Shown in pieces: positions 11,457 through 25,077 of a stretch of DNA of 64,000 nucleotides; position 1 is the first letter of the stretch, and every line of letters begins with the position of its first letter. Below the pieces are notes generated by a model. The model was not told the origin of the DNA. It did no database searches and was given only the letters and a program-made list of their open reading frames with translations. The position numbers were made by a program, and so were the translations under genes. Source of the stretch: Ptiloglossa arizonensis. Taxonomy: Eukaryota > Arthropoda > Insecta > Hymenoptera > Colletidae. Location of the stretch: the NCBI RefSeq assembly GCF_051014685.1, contig NW_027478597.1, positions 124,001-188,000 on the forward strand, written 5' to 3'.

Positions 11457-13460
11457 AGTCCTTGTCTTCAAACTCCCATATCTCGCGAACGGGTTGACAT
11501 AACCTAAAAATTCCTATTGTAACTGAAAGTGGAAACTCGCCCGATCACAACGGTATGTGTATTTTTTCCCTAGGCCACCCTGGTTAAGCGTTTGGAGCAG
11601 CAGAATTGCGAAAAATGTTTTGCCTTCTCTACCATTTCTTGGCTTCAAACTCCCATATCTCGCGAACGGATTGAACTAACCCAAAAATTCCAATTGCATC
11701 TGAACGTAGAAACTCGCCGATTACAACGGTATGTGTATTTTTTCCCTAGGGCATTCTGGTTAAGCGTCTGGATCAGCAGAATTGCGAAAAATTTTTTGCC
11801 TTCTCAACCATTTCTTGGCTTCAAACTCCCATATCTCGCGAACGGATTGACCTAACCCAAAAATTCCTGTTGTGTCTTTAAGTAGAAACCCTTCCGATTA
11901 CGACGGTATGTGAATTTTTTCCCTAGCCCATCTGGTTAAGCGTTTGGAGCAGCAGAATTGCGAAAAATTTGTTGTATTCTCAACCATTTCTTAGCTTCAA
12001 AGTCCCATATCTCGCGAACGGATTTACCTAACCCAAAAATTCCTAGTGTATCTGAAAGTAGAAACTCGCCCGATTACAACGGTATGTGTATTCTTTTCCT
12101 AGGCCATTCTGGTTAAGCGTTTGGAGCAGCAGAATTGTGAAAAATTTTTTGCCTTCTCTACCATTTCTTGGCTTCAAACTCCCATATCTCGCGAATGGAT
12201 TAACCTAACCCAAAAATTTCTATTGCATATGAAAGTAGAAACACGCCCGATTACAACGGTATGTGTATTTTTTCCCTAGCCCATTCTGGTTAAGCGTTTG
12301 TAGCAGCAGAATTGCGAAAAATTTGTTGTCTTCTCAACCATTTCTTAGCTTCAAAGTCCCATATCTCGCGAACGGATTGACCTAACCCAAAAATTCCTAG
12401 TGCATCTGAAAGCAGAAGCTCGCTCGATTACAACGGTATGTGTATTTTTTCGCTAGGCCATTCTGGTTAAGCGTTTGGAGCAGCAGAATTCCGAAAGTTT
12501 GTTGTCTTCTCAACCATTTCTTGGCTTCAAACTCCCACACCTCCCGAACGGATTGACCTAACCCAAAAAATCCTATTGCATCTGAAAGTAGAAACTCGCC
12601 CGTTTACAAGGGTATGTGTATTTTTTCCCTAGGCCATTCTGGTTAAGCGTTTGGAGCAGCAGAATTGCGAAAAATTTGATGTCTTCTCAACCATTTCTTA
12701 GCTTCAAAGTCCCATATCTCGCGAACGGATTGACCTAACCCAAAAATTCCTAGTGCATCTGAAAGTAGAAACTCGCCCGATTACAACGGTATGTGTATTT
12801 TTCCCTAGCCCATTCTGGTTAAGCGTTTGGAGCAGCAGAATTGCGAAAAATTTTTTGCCTTCTCAACCAGTCCTTGTCTTCAAACTCCCATATCTCGCGA
12901 ACGGGTTGACATAACCTAAAAATTCCTATTGTAACTGAAAGTGGAAACTCGCCCGATCACAACGGTATGTGTATTTTTTCCCTAGGCCACCCTGGTTAAG
13001 CGTTTGGAGCAGCAGAATTGCGAAAAATGTTTTGCCTTCTCTACCATTTCTTGGCTTCAAACTCCCAAATCTCGCGAACGGATTGAACTAACCCAAAAAT
13101 TCCAATTGCATCTGAACGTAGAAACTCGCCGATTGCAACGGTATGTGTATTTTTTCCCTAGGGCATTCTGGTTAAGCGTCTGGATCAGCAGAATTGCGAA
13201 AAATTTTTTGCCTTCTCAACCATTTCTTGGCTTCAAACTCCCATATCTCGCGAACGGATTGACCTAACCCAAAAATTCCTGTTGCGTCTTTAAGTAGAAA
13301 CCCTTCCGATTACGACGGTATGTGAATTTTTTCCCTAGCCCATCTGGTTAAGCGTTTGGAGCAGCAGAATTGCGAAAAATTTGTTGTATTCTCAACCATT
13401 TCTTAGCTTCAAAGTCCCATATCTCGCGAACGGATTGACCTAACCCAAAAATTCCTAGTG
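11380..13460 (+). repeat. 1412-bp 8-mer, one full and one partial copy
   Basis: 11380-12791 is matched by 12792 to about 13460 at a spacing of 1412 bp (eight monomers minus four bases). The rare CAACCAGTCCTTGTC occurs in both, at 11453 and 12865. This is also where the monomer with CCAATTGCATCTGAACGTAG and a missing C in CGCCGATT (type C) first appears; further right it becomes a core part of the array. Confidence 0.85.
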
Positions 13461-16400
13461 CATCTGAATGTAGAAACTCGCCCGATTAGAACGGTATATG
13501 TATTTTTTCCCTAGGCCATTCTGGTTAAGCGTTTGGAGCAGCAGAATTGCGAAAAATGTTTTGCCTTCTCTACCATTTCTTGGCTTCAAACTCCGATATC
13601 TCGCGAACGGATTGACCTAACCCAAAAATCCAATTGCATCTGAAAGTAGAAACTCGCCCCGATTACAACGGTATGTGTATTTTTTCCCTAGGCCATTCTG
13701 GTTAAGCGTTTGGATCACCAGAATTGCGAAAAATTGTATGCCTTCTCAACCATTTCTTGGCTTCAAACTCCCATATCTCGCGAACGGATTAACCTAACCC
13801 AAAAATTTCGATTGCATCTGAAAGTAGACACACGCCCGATTACAACGGTATGTGTATTTTTTCCCTAGCCCATTCTGGTTAAGCGTTTGGAGCAGCAGAA
13901 TTGTGAAAAATTTTTTGCCTTCTCTACCATTTCTTGGCTTCAAACTCCCATATCTCGCGAACGGATTGACCTAACCCAAAAATTCCAATTGCATCTGAAC
14001 GTAGAAACTCGCCGATTACAACCGTATGTGTATTTTATCCCTAGGCCATTCTGGTTGAGCGTTTGGAGCAGCAGAAGTGCGAAAACTTTGTTGTCTTCTT
14101 AACCATTTCTTGGCTGCAAACTCCCATATCTCGCGAACGGATTGACCTAACCCAAAAATTTCTATTGCATCTGAAAGTAGAAACTCGCCCGTTTACAACG
14201 GTATGTGTATTTTTTCCCTAGGCCATTCTGGTTAAGCGTTTGGAGCAGCAGAATTGCGAAAAATTTGTTGTATTCTCAACCATTTCTTAGCTTCAAAGTC
14301 CCATATCTCGCGAACGGATTGACCTAACCCAAAAATTCCTAGTGCATCTGGAAGTAGAAACTCGCCCGATTACAACGGTATGTGTATTCTTTCCCTAGGC
14401 CATTCTGGTTAAGCGTTTGGAGCAGCAGAATTGTGAAAAATGTTTTGCCTTCTCTACCATTTCTTGGCTTCAAACTCCCATATCTCGCGAACGGATTAAC
14501 CTAACCCAAAAATTTCTATTGCATCTGAAAGTAGAAACACCCCCGATTACAACGGTATGTGTATTTTTTCCCTAGGCCATTCTGGTTAAGCGTTTGGAGC
14601 AGCAGAAGTGCGAAAACTTTGTTGTCTTCTTAACCATTTCTTGGCTTCAAACTCCCATATCTCGCGAACGGATTGACCTAACCCAAAAATTTCTATTGCA
14701 TCTGAAAGTAAAAACTCGCCCGATTACAACGGTATGTGAATTTTTTCCCTAGCCCATTCTGGTTAAGCGTTTGGAGCAGCAGAATTGTGAAAAATTTTTT
14801 GCCTTCTCTACCATTTCTTGGCTTCAAACTCCCATATCTCGCGAACGGATTAACCTAACCCAAAAATTTCTATTGCATCTGAAAGTAGAAACACGCCCGA
14901 TTACAACAGTATGTGTATTTTTTCCCTAGCCCATTCTGGTTAAGCGTTTGGAGCAGCAGAATTGCGAAAAATTTGTTGTCTTCTCAACCATTTCTTAGCT
15001 TCAAAGTCCCATATCTCGCGAACGGATTGACCTAACCCAAAAATTCCTAGTGCATCTGAAAGTAGAAACTCGCCCGATTACAACGGTATGTGTATTTTTT
15101 TCCCTAGGACATTCTGGTTAAGCGTTTGGAGCAGCAGAATTGCGAAAAATTTTTTGCCTTCTCAACCATTCCTTGTCTTCAAACTCCCATATCTAGCGAA
15201 CGGATTGACCTAACCCAAAAATTCCAATTGCATCTGAACGTAGAAACTCGCCGATTACAACGGTATGTGTATTTTTTCCCTAGGGCATTCTGGTTAAGCG
15301 TCTGGATCAGCAGAATTGCGAAAAATGTTTTGCCTTCTCTACCATTTCTTGGTTTCAAACTCCGATATCTCGCGAACGGATTGACCTAACCCAAAAATCC
15401 AATTGCATCTGAAAGTAGAAACTCGCCCCGATTACAACGGTATGTGTATTTTTTCCCTAGGCCATTCTGGTTAAGCGTTTGGATCACCAGAATTGCGAAA
15501 AATTGTATGCCTTCTCAACCATTTCTTGGCTTCAAACTCCCATATCTCGCGAACGGATTAACCTAACCCAAAAATTTCGATTGCATCTGAAAGTAGAAAC
15601 ACGCCGATTACAACGGTATGTGTATTTTTTCCCTAGGCCATTCTGGTTAAACGTTTGGAGCAGCAGAATTGCGAAAAATGTTTTGCCTTCTCTACCATTT
15701 CTTGGCTTCAAACTCCCATATCTCGCGAACGGATTGACCTATCCCAAAAATTCCAATTGCATCTGAACGTAGAAACTCGCCGATTACAACGGTATGTGTA
15801 TTTTTTCCCTAGGCCATTCTGGTTAAACGTTTGGAGCAGCAGAATTGCGAAAAATGTTTTGCCTTCTCTACCATTTCTTGGCTTCAAACTCCGATATCTC
15901 GCGAACGGATTGACCTAACCCAAAAATCCAATTGCATCTGAAAGTAGAAACTCGCCCCGATTACAACGGTATGTGTATTTTTTCCCTAGGCCATTCTGGT
16001 TAAGCGTTTGGATCACCAGAATTGCGAAGAATTGTATGCCTTCTCAACCATTTCTTGGCTTCAAACTCCCATATCTCGCGAACGGATTAACCTAACCCAA
16101 AAATTTCGATTGCATCTGAAAGTAGAAACACGCCCGATTACAACGGTATGTGTATTTTTTCCCTAGCCCATTCTGGTTAAGCGTTTGAAGCAGCAGAATT
16201 GCGAAAAATTTGTTGTCTTCTCAACCATTTCTTAGCTTCAAAGTCCCATATCTCGCGAACGGATTGACCTAACCTAAAAATTCCTAGTGCATCTGAATGT
16301 AGAAACTCGCCCGATTACAACGGTATGTGTATTTTTTCCCTAGGCCATTCTGGTTAAGCGTTTGGAGCAGCAGAATTGTGAAAAATTTTTTGCCTTCTCT

Positions 16401-17332
16401 ACCATTTCTTGGCTTCAAACTCCCATATCTCGCGAACGGATTGACCTAACCCAAAAACTCCAATTGCATCTGAACGTAGAAACTCGCCGATTACAACGGT
16501 ATGTGTATTTTATCCCTAGGCCATTCTGGTTGAGCGATTGGAGCAGCAGAAGTGCGAAAACTTTGTTGTCTTCTTAACCATTTCTTGGCTTCAAACTCCC
16601 ATATCTCGCGAACGGATTGACCTAACCCAAAAATTTCTATTGCATCTGAAAGTAGAAACTCGCCCGTTTACAACGGTATGTGTATTTTTTCCCTAGGCCA
16701 TTCTGGTTAAGCGTTTGGAGCAGCAGAATTGCGAAAAATTTGTTGTATTCTCAACCATTTCTTAGCTTCAAAGTCCCATATCTCGCGAACGGATTGACCT
16801 AACCCAAAAATTCCTAGTGCATCTGGAAGTAGAAACTCGCCCGATTACAACGGTATGTGTATTCTTTCCCTAGGCCATTCTGGTTAAGCGTTTGGAGCAG
16901 CAGAATTGTGAAAAATTTTTTGCCTTCTCTACCATTTCTTGGCTTCAAACTCCCATATCTCGCGAACGGATTAACCTAACCCAAAAATTTCAATTGCATC
17001 TGAAAGTAGAAACACGCCCGATTACAACGGTATGTGTATTTTTTCCCTAGCCCATTCTAGTTAAGCGTTTGGAGCAGCAGAATTGCGAAAAATTTGTTGT
17101 CTTCTCAACCATTTCTTAGCTTCAAAGTCCCATATCTCGCGAACGGATTGACCTAACCCAAAAATTCCTAGTGCATCTGAAAGTAGAAACTCGCCCGATT
17201 ACAACGGTATGTGTATTTTTTTCCCTAGGACATTCTGGTTAAGCGTTTGGAGCAGCAGAATTGCGAAAAATTTTTTGCCTTCTCAACCATTCCTTGTCTT
17301 CAAACTCCCATATCTCGCGAACGGGTTGACAT
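13461..17332 (+). repeat. Mosaic of offset duplications (2298 and 2475 bp spacings)
   Basis: 13491-13900 matches 15789-16198 at 2298 bp, while 13887 to about 14500 matches 16362 onward at 2475 bp. The one-monomer jump comes from an extra CCTAGTGCATCTGAATG monomer near 16276. A 176-bp type C monomer with the rare GGTTAAACGTTTGG is tandemly doubled at about 15655-16006. Two monomers present near 14513-14866 are missing from the second copy. The first clear C-D-E runs of the later pentamer lie here. Confidence 0.8.
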
Positions 17333-18217
17333 AACCCAAAAATTCCTATTGTATCTGAAAGTGGAAACTCGCCCGATCACAACGCTATGTGTATTTTTTC
17401 CCTAGGCCACTCTGGTTAAGCGTTTGGAGCAGCAGAATTGCGGAAAATGTTTTGCCTTCTCTACCATTTCTTGGCTTCAAACTCCCATATCTCGCGAACG
17501 GATTGACCTAACCCAAAAAATCCAATTGCATAAGAACGTAGAAACTCGCCGATTACAACGGTATGTGTATTTTTTCCCTAGGGCATTCTGGTTAAGCGTC
17601 TGGATCAGCAGAATTGCGAAAAATGTTTTGCCTTCTCTACCATTTCTTGGCTTCAAACTCCGATATCTCGCGAACGGATTGACCTAACCCAAAAATCCAA
17701 TTGCATCTGAAAGTAGAAACTCGCCCCGATTACAACGGTATGTGTATTTTTTCCCTAGGCCATTCTGGTTAAGCGTTTGGATCACCAGAATTGCGAAAAA
17801 TTGTATGCCTTCTCAACCATTTCTTGGCTTCAAACTCCCATATCTCGCGAACGGATTAACCTAACCCAAAAATTTCGATTGCATCTGAAAGTAGAAACAC
17901 GCCCGATTACAACGGTATGTGTATTTTTTCCCTAGGCCATTCTGGTTAAGCGTTTGGAGCAGCAGAATTGCGAAAAATTTGTTGTCTTCTCAACCATTTC
18001 TTAGCTTCAAAGTCCCATATCTCGCGAACGGATTGACCTAACCCAAAAATTCCTAGTGCATCTGAAAGTAGAAACTCGCCCGATTACAACGGTATGTGTA
18101 TTTTTTTCCCTAGGCCATTCTGGTTAAGCGTTTGGAGCAGCAGAATTGCGAAAAATTTTTTGCCTTCTCAACCATTCCTTGTCTTCAAACTCCCATATCT
18201 CGCGAACGGGTTGACAT
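17333..18217 (+). repeat. Pentamer module B-C-D-E-A (885 bp), first intact copy
   Basis: Five monomers starting at 17333 (B, 177 bp), 17510 (C, 176), 17686 (D, 177), 17863 (E, 177) and 18040 (A, 178). Marks: B has TGTATCTGAAAGTGGAAAC and CGATCACAAC; C has GAACGTAG and lacks one C in CGCCGATT; D has AAATCCAATTGC and an extra C in CGCCCCGATT; E has TTTCGATTGC and AAACACG; A has CCTAGTGCATC and one extra T in the T-run. The small losses and gains cancel to 885 bp. The same five in the same order recur at six or more places up to 50.4 kb. Confidence 0.9.
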
Positions 18218-18299
18218 AACCCAAAAATTCCTATTGTATCTGAAAGTGGAAACTCGTCCGATCACAACAGTATGTGTATTTTTTCCCTAGGCCACTCTG

Positions 18300-21200
18300 G
18301 TTAAGCGTTTGGAGCAGCAGAATTGTGAAAAATTTTTTGCCTTCTCTACCAATTCTTGGCTTCAAACTCCCATATCTCGCGAACGGATTGACCTAACCCA
18401 AAAATTCCAATTGCATCTGAACGTAGAAACTCGCCGATTACAACGGTATGTGTATTTTATCCCTAGGCCATTCTGGTTGAGCGTTTGGAGCAGCAGAAGT
18501 GCGAAAACTTTGTTGTCTTCTTAACCATTTCTTGGCTTCAAACTCCCATATCTCGCGAACGGATTGACCTAACCCAAAAATTTCTATTGCATCTGAAAGT
18601 AGAAACTCGCCCGATTACAACGGTATGTGTATTTTTTCCCTAGGCCATTCTGGTTAAGCGTTTGGAGCAGCAGAATTGTGAAAAATGTTTTGCCTTCTCT
18701 ACCATTTCTTGGCTTCAAACTCCCATATCTCGCGAACGGATTGACCTAACCCAAAAATTCCAATTGCATCTGAACGTAGAAACTCGCCGATTACAACGGT
18801 ATGTGTATTTTTTCCCTAGGGCATTCTGGTTAAGCGTCTGGATCAGCAGAATTGCGAAAAATGTTTTGCCTTCTCTACCATTTCTTGGCTTCAAACTCCG
18901 ATATCTCGCGAACGGATTGACCTAACCCAAAAATCCAATTGCATCTGAAAGTAGAAACTCGCCCCGATTACAACGGTATGTGTATTTTTTCCCTAGGCCA
19001 TTCTGGTTAAGCGTTTGGATCACCAGAATTGCGAAAAATTGTATGCCGTCTCAACCATTTCTTGGCTTCAAACTCCCATATCTCGCGAACGGATTAACCT
19101 AACCCAAAAATTTCGATTGCATCTGAAAGTAGAAACACGCCCGATTACAACGGTATGTGTATTTTTTCCCTAGCCCATTCTGGTTAAGCGTTTGGAGCAG
19201 CAGAATTGCGAAAAATTTGTTGTCTTCTCAACCATTTCTTAGCTTCAAAGTCCCATATCTCGCGAACGGATTGACCTAACCCAAAAATTCCTAGTGCATC
19301 TGGAAGTAGAAACTCGCCCGATTACAACGGTATGTGTATTCTTTCCCTAGGCCATTCTGGTTAAGCGTTTGGAGCAGCAGAATTGTGAAAAATTTTTTGC
19401 CTTCTCTACCATTTCTTGGCTTCAAACTCCCATATCTCGCGAACGGATTAACCTAACCCAAAAATTTCTATTGCATCTGAAAGTAGAAACACCCCCGATT
19501 ACAACGGTATGTGTATTTTTTCCCTAGGCCATTCTGGTTAAGCGTTTGGAGCAGCAGAAGTGCGAAAACTTTGTTGTCTTCTTAACCATTTCTTGGCTTC
19601 AAACTCCCATATCTCGCGAACGGATTGACCTAACCCAAAAATTTCTATTGCATCTGAAAGTAAAAACTCGCCCGATTATAACGGTATGTGAATTTTTTCC
19701 CTAGCCCATTCTGGTTAAGCGTTTGGAGCAGCAGAATTGTGAAAAATTTTTTGCCTTCTCTACCATTTCTTGGCTTCAAACTCCCATATCTCGCGAACGG
19801 ATTAACCTAACCCAAAAATTTCTATTGCATCTGAAAGTAGAAACACGCCCGATTACAACGGTATGTGTATTCTTTCCCTAGGCCATTCTGGTTAAGCGTT
19901 TGGAGCAGCAGAATTGCGAAAAATTTTTTGCCTTCTCAACCATTCCTTGTCTTCAAACTCCCATATCTCGCGAACGGGTTGACATAACCCAAAAATTCCT
20001 ATTGTATCTGAAAGTGGAAACTCGTCCGATCACAACGGTATGTGTATTTTTTCCCTAGGCCACTCTGGTTAAGCGTTTGGAGCAGCAGAATTGCGAAAAA
20101 TGTTTTGCCTTCTCTACCATTTCTTGGCTTCAAACTCCGATATCTCGCGAACGGATTGACCTAACCCAAAAATCCAATTGCATCTGAAAGTAGAAACTCG
20201 CCCCGATTACAACGGTATGTGTATTTTTTCCCTAGGCCATTCTGGTTAAGCGTTTGGATCACCAGAATTGCGAAAAATTGTATGCCTTCTCAACCATTTC
20301 TTGGCTTCAAACTCCCATATCTCGCGAACGGATTAACCTAACCCAAAAATTTCGATTGCATCTGAAAGTAGAAACACGCCCGATTACAACGGTATGTGTA
20401 TTTTTTCCCTAGGCCATTCTGGTTAAGCGTTTGGAGCAGCAGAATTGTGAAAAATTTTTTGCCTTCTCTACCAATTCTTGGCTTCAAACTCCCATATCTC
20501 GCGAACGGATTGACCTAACCCAAAAATTCCAATTGCATCTGAACGTAGAAACTCGCCGATTACAACGGTATGTGTATTTTATCCCTAGGCCATTCTGGTT
20601 GAGCGTTTGGAGCAGCAGAAGTGCGAAAACTTTGTTGTCTTCTTAACCATTTCTTGGCTTCAAACTCCCATATCTGGCGAACGGATTGACCTAACCCAAA
20701 AATTTCTATTGCATCTGAAAGTAGAAACTCGCCCGATTACAACGGTATGTGTATTTTTTCCCTAGGCCATTCTGGTTAAGCGTTTGGAGCAGCAGAATTG
20801 TGAAAAATGTTTTGCCTTCTCTACCATTTCTTGGCTTCAAACTCCCATATCTCGCGAACGGATTGACCTAACCCAAAAATTCCAATTGCATCTGAACGTA
20901 GAAACTCGCCGATTACAACGGTATGTGTATTTTTTCCCTAGGGCATTCTGGTTAAGCGTCTGGATCAGCAGAATTGCGAAAAATGTTTTGCCTTCTCTAC
21001 CATTTCTTGGCTTCAAACTCCGATATCTCGCGAACGGATTGACCTAACCCAAAAATCCAATTGCATCTGAAAGTAGAAACTCGCCCCGATTACAACGGTA
21101 TGTGTATTTTTTCCCTAGGCCATTCTGGTTAAGCGTTTGGATCACCAGAATTGCGAAAAATTGTATGCCTTCTCAACCATTTCTTGGCTTCAAACTCCCA

Positions 21201-21716
21201 TATCTCGCGAACGGATTAACCTAACCCAAAAATTTCGATTGCATCTGAAAGTAGAAACACGCCCGATTACAACGGTATGTGTATTTTTTCCCTAGGCCAT
21301 TCTGGTTAAGCGTTTGGAGCAGCAGAATTGCGAAAAATTTGTTGTCTTCTCAACCATTTCTTAGCTTCAAAGTCCCATATCTCGCGAACGGATTGACCTA
21401 ACCCAAAAATTCCTAGTGCATCTGAAAGTAGAAACTCGCCCGATTACAACGGAATGTGTATTTTTTTCCCTAGGGCATTCTGGTTAAGCGTTTGGAGCAG
21501 CAGAATTGCGAAAAATTTTTTGCCTTCTCAACCATTCCTTGTCTTCAAACTCCCATATCTCGCGAACGGGTTGACATAACCCAAAAATTCCTATTGTATC
21601 TGAAAGTGGAAACTCGCCCGATCACAACGGTATGTGTATTTTTTCCCTAGGCCACTCTGGTTAAGCGTTTGGAGCAGCAGAATTGCGGAAAATGTTTTGC
21701 TTTCTCTACCATTTCT
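18300..21716 (+). repeat. 12-mer duplication (2122 bp) with pentamer pieces
   Basis: 18300-19165 matches 20422-21287 at a spacing of 2122 bp (twelve monomers minus two bases). Both begin with a TTGTGAAAAATTTTTTGCC monomer carrying CTACCAATTCTTGG. They then have TATTTTATCCC with GGTTGAGCG, then GAAGTGCGAAAAC, and then a C-D-E run. Parts of 17.4-18.6 kb also recur at 20.8-22.0 kb at 3360 bp, foreshadowing the 19-mer that follows. Confidence 0.82.
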
Positions 21717-24700
21717 TGGCTTCAAACTCCCATATCTCGCGAACGGATTGACCTAACCCAAAAATTCCAATTGCATCTGAACGTAGAAACTCGCCGATTA
21801 CAACGGTATGTGTATTTTATCCCTAGGCCATTCTGGTTGAGCGTTTGGAGCAGCAGAAGTGCGAAAACTTTGTTGTCTTCTTAACCATTTCTTGGCTTCA
21901 AACTCCCATATCTCGCGAACGGATTGACCTAACCCAAAAATTTCTATTGCATCTGAAAGTAGAAACTCGCCCGATTACAACGGTATGTGTATTTTTTCCC
22001 TAGGCCATTCTGGTTAAGCGTTTGGAGCAGCAGAATTGTGAAAAATGTTTTGCCTTCTCTACCATTTCTTGGCTTCAAACTCACATATCTCGCGAACGGA
22101 TTGACCTAACCCAAAACTTCCTGTTGCGAGGAAAGTAAAAACTCGCCCGATTACAACGGTATGTGTATTTTTTCCCTAGCCCATTCTGGTTAAGCGTTTG
22201 GAGCAGCAGAATTGCGAAAAACTTGTTGTCTTCTCAACCATTTCTTAGCTTCAAAGTCCCATATCTCGCGAACGGATTGACCTAACCCAAAAATTTCTAT
22301 TGCATCTGAAAGTAAAAACTCGCCCGATTACAACGGTATGTGTATTTTTTCCCTAGGCCATTCTGGTTAAGCGTTTGGATCAGTAGAATTGCGAAAAATG
22401 TTTTGCCTTCTCTACCATATCTTGGCTTCAAACTCCGATATCTCGCGAACGGATTGACCTAACCCAAAAATTCCAATTGCATCTGAAAGTAGAAACTCGC
22501 CCCGATTACAACGGTATGTGTATTTTTTCCCTAGGCCATTCTGGTTAGGCGTTTGGAGCAGCAGAATTGTGAAAAATTTTTTGCCTTCTCTACCATTTCT
22601 TGGCTTCAAACTCCCATATCTCGCGAACGGATTAACCTAACCCAAAAATTTCTATTGCATCTGAAAGTAGAAACACGCCCGATTACAACGGTATGTGTAT
22701 TTTTTCCCTAGCCCATTCTGGTTAAGCGTTTGGAGCAGCAGAATTGCGAAAAATTTGTTGTCTTCTCAACCATTTCTTAGCTTCAAAGTCCCATATCTCG
22801 CGAACGGATTGACCTAACCCAAAAATTCCTAGTGCATCTGAAAGTAGAAACTCGCCCGATTACAACGGTGTGTGTATTTTTTTCCCTAGGACATTCTGGT
22901 TAAGCGTTTGGAGCAGCAGAATTGCGAAAAATTTTTTGCCTTCTCAACCATTCCTTGTCTTCAAACTCCCATATCTCGCGAACGGGTTGACATAACCCAA
23001 AAATTCCTATTGTATCTGAAAGTGGAAACTCGCCCGATCACAACGCTATGTGTATTTTTTCCCTAGGCCACTCTGGTTAAGCGTTTGGAGCAGCAGAATT
23101 GCGGAAAATGTTTTGCCTTCTCTACCATTTCTTGGCTTCAAACTCCCATATCTCGCGAACGGATTGACCTAACCCAAAAATTCCAATTGCATCTGAACGT
23201 AGAATATCGCCGATTACAACGGTATGTGTATTTTTTCCCTAGGGCATTCTGGTTAAGCGTCTGGATCAGCAGAATTGCGAAAAATGTTTTGCCTTCTCTA
23301 CCATTTCTTGGCTTCAAACTCGGATATCTCGCGAACGGATTGACCTAACCCAAAAATCCAATTGCATCTGAAAGTAGAAACTCGCCCCGATTACAACGGT
23401 ATGTGTATTTTTACCCTAGGCCATTCTGGTTAAGCGTTTGGATCACCAGAATTGCGAAAAATTGTATGCCTTCTCAACCATTTCTTGGCTTCAAACTCCC
23501 ATATCTCGCGAACGGATTAACCTAACCCAAAAATTTCGATTGCATCTGAAAGTAGAAACACGCCCGATTACTACGGTATGTGTATTTTTTCCCTAGGCCA
23601 TTCTGGTTAAGCGTTTGGAGCAGCAGAATTGCGAAAAATTTGTTGTCTTCTCAACCATTTCTTAGCTTCAAAGTCCCATATCTCGCGAACGGATTGACCT
23701 AACCCAAAAATTCCTAGTGCATCTGAAAGTAGAAACTCGCCCGACTACAACGGTATGTGTATTTTTTTCCCTAGGCCATTCTGGTTAAGCGTTTGGAGCA
23801 GCAGAATTGCGAAAAATTTTTTGCCTTCTCAACCATTCCTTGTTTTCAAACTCCCAAATCTCGCGAACGGGTTGACATAACCCAAAAATTCCTATTGTAT
23901 CTGAAAGTGGAAACTCGTCCGATCACAACGGTATGTGTATTTTTTCCCTAGGCCACTCTGGTTAAGCGTTTGGAGCAGCAGAATTGCGGAAAATGTTTTG
24001 CTTTCTCTACCATTTCTTGGCTTCAAACTCCCATATCTCGCGAACGGATTGACCTAACCCAAAAATTCCAATTGCATCTGAACGTAGAAACTCGCCGATT
24101 ACAACGGTATGTGTATTTTTTCCCTAGGGCATTCTGGTTAAGCGTCTGGATCAGCAGAATTGCGAAAAATGTTTTGCCTTCTCTACCATTTCTTGGCTTC
24201 AAACTCCGATATCTCGCGAACGGATTGACCTAAACCAAAAATCCAATTGCATCTGAAAGTAGAAACTCGCCCCGATTACAACGGTATGTGTATTTTTTCC
24301 CTAGGCCATTCTGGTTAGGCGTTTGGAGCAGCAGAATTGTGAAAAATTTTTTTCCTTCTCAACCATTCCTTGTCTTCAAACTCCCATATCTCGCGAACGG
24401 GTTGACATAACCCAAAAATTCCTATTGTATCTGTAAGTGGAAACTCGCCCGATCACAACGCTATGTGTATTTTTTCCCTAGGCCACTCTGGTTAAGCGTT
24501 TGGAGCAGCAGAATTGCGGAAAATGTTTTGCCTTCTCTACCATTTCTTGGCTTCAAACTCCCATATCTCGCGAACGGATTGACCTAACCCAAAAATTCCA
24601 ATTGCATCTGAACGTAGAATATCGCCGATTACAACGGTATGTGTATTTTTTCCCTAGGGCATTCTGGTTAAGCGTCTGGATCAGCAGAATTGCGAAAAAT

Positions 24701-25077
24701 TGTATGCCTTCTCAACCATTTCTTGGCTTCAAACTCCCATATCTCGCGAACGGATTAACCTAACCCAAAAATTTCGATTGCATCTGAAAGTAGAAACACG
24801 CCCGATTACAACGGTATGTGTATTTTTTCCCTAGCCCATTCTGGTTAAGCGTTTGGAGCAGCAGAATTGCGAAAAATTTGTTGTCTTCTCAACCATTTCT
24901 TAGCTTCAAAGTCCCATATCTCGCGAACGGATTGACCTAACCCAAAAATTCCTAGTGCATCTGAAAGTAGAAACTCGCCCGATTACAACGGTATGTGTAT
25001 TTTTTCCCTAGGCCATTCTGGTTAAGCGTTTGGAGCAGCAGAATTGTGAAAAATTTTTTGCCTTCTCTACCAATTCT
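21717..25077 (+). repeat. 19-mer higher-order repeat, copy 1 (3361 bp)
   Basis: 21717-24361 matches 25078-27722 at a constant spacing of 3361 bp (nineteen monomers minus two bases). Landmarks at the left end, middle and right end keep the same offset, so no net indel separates the copies. I found only a handful of mismatches in about 2.6 kb, for example near 23415, 24234 and 26559. An intact pentamer lies at 22994-23878. The variant GCGAGGAAAG is at 22126, in a 176-bp monomer. Confidence 0.9.

Noticed and set aside
11592..11855. 87-codon open frame recurring about 30 times across 11.6-62.4 kb, with 71-, 85- and 95-codon relatives
   Set aside because: It starts at TTG inside GTTTGGAGCAG, has no ATG, and reads the same monomer sequence twice in two different frames. 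It stays open only because type C monomers lack one base in CGCCGATT. Its conservation is that of duplicated DNA.
8244..12491. EcoRI sites as signs of cloning vector joins
   Set aside because: The sites sit inside ordinary monomers at the usual phase and arise from two local changes in GAATTGCGAAA; no vector sequence adjoins them.
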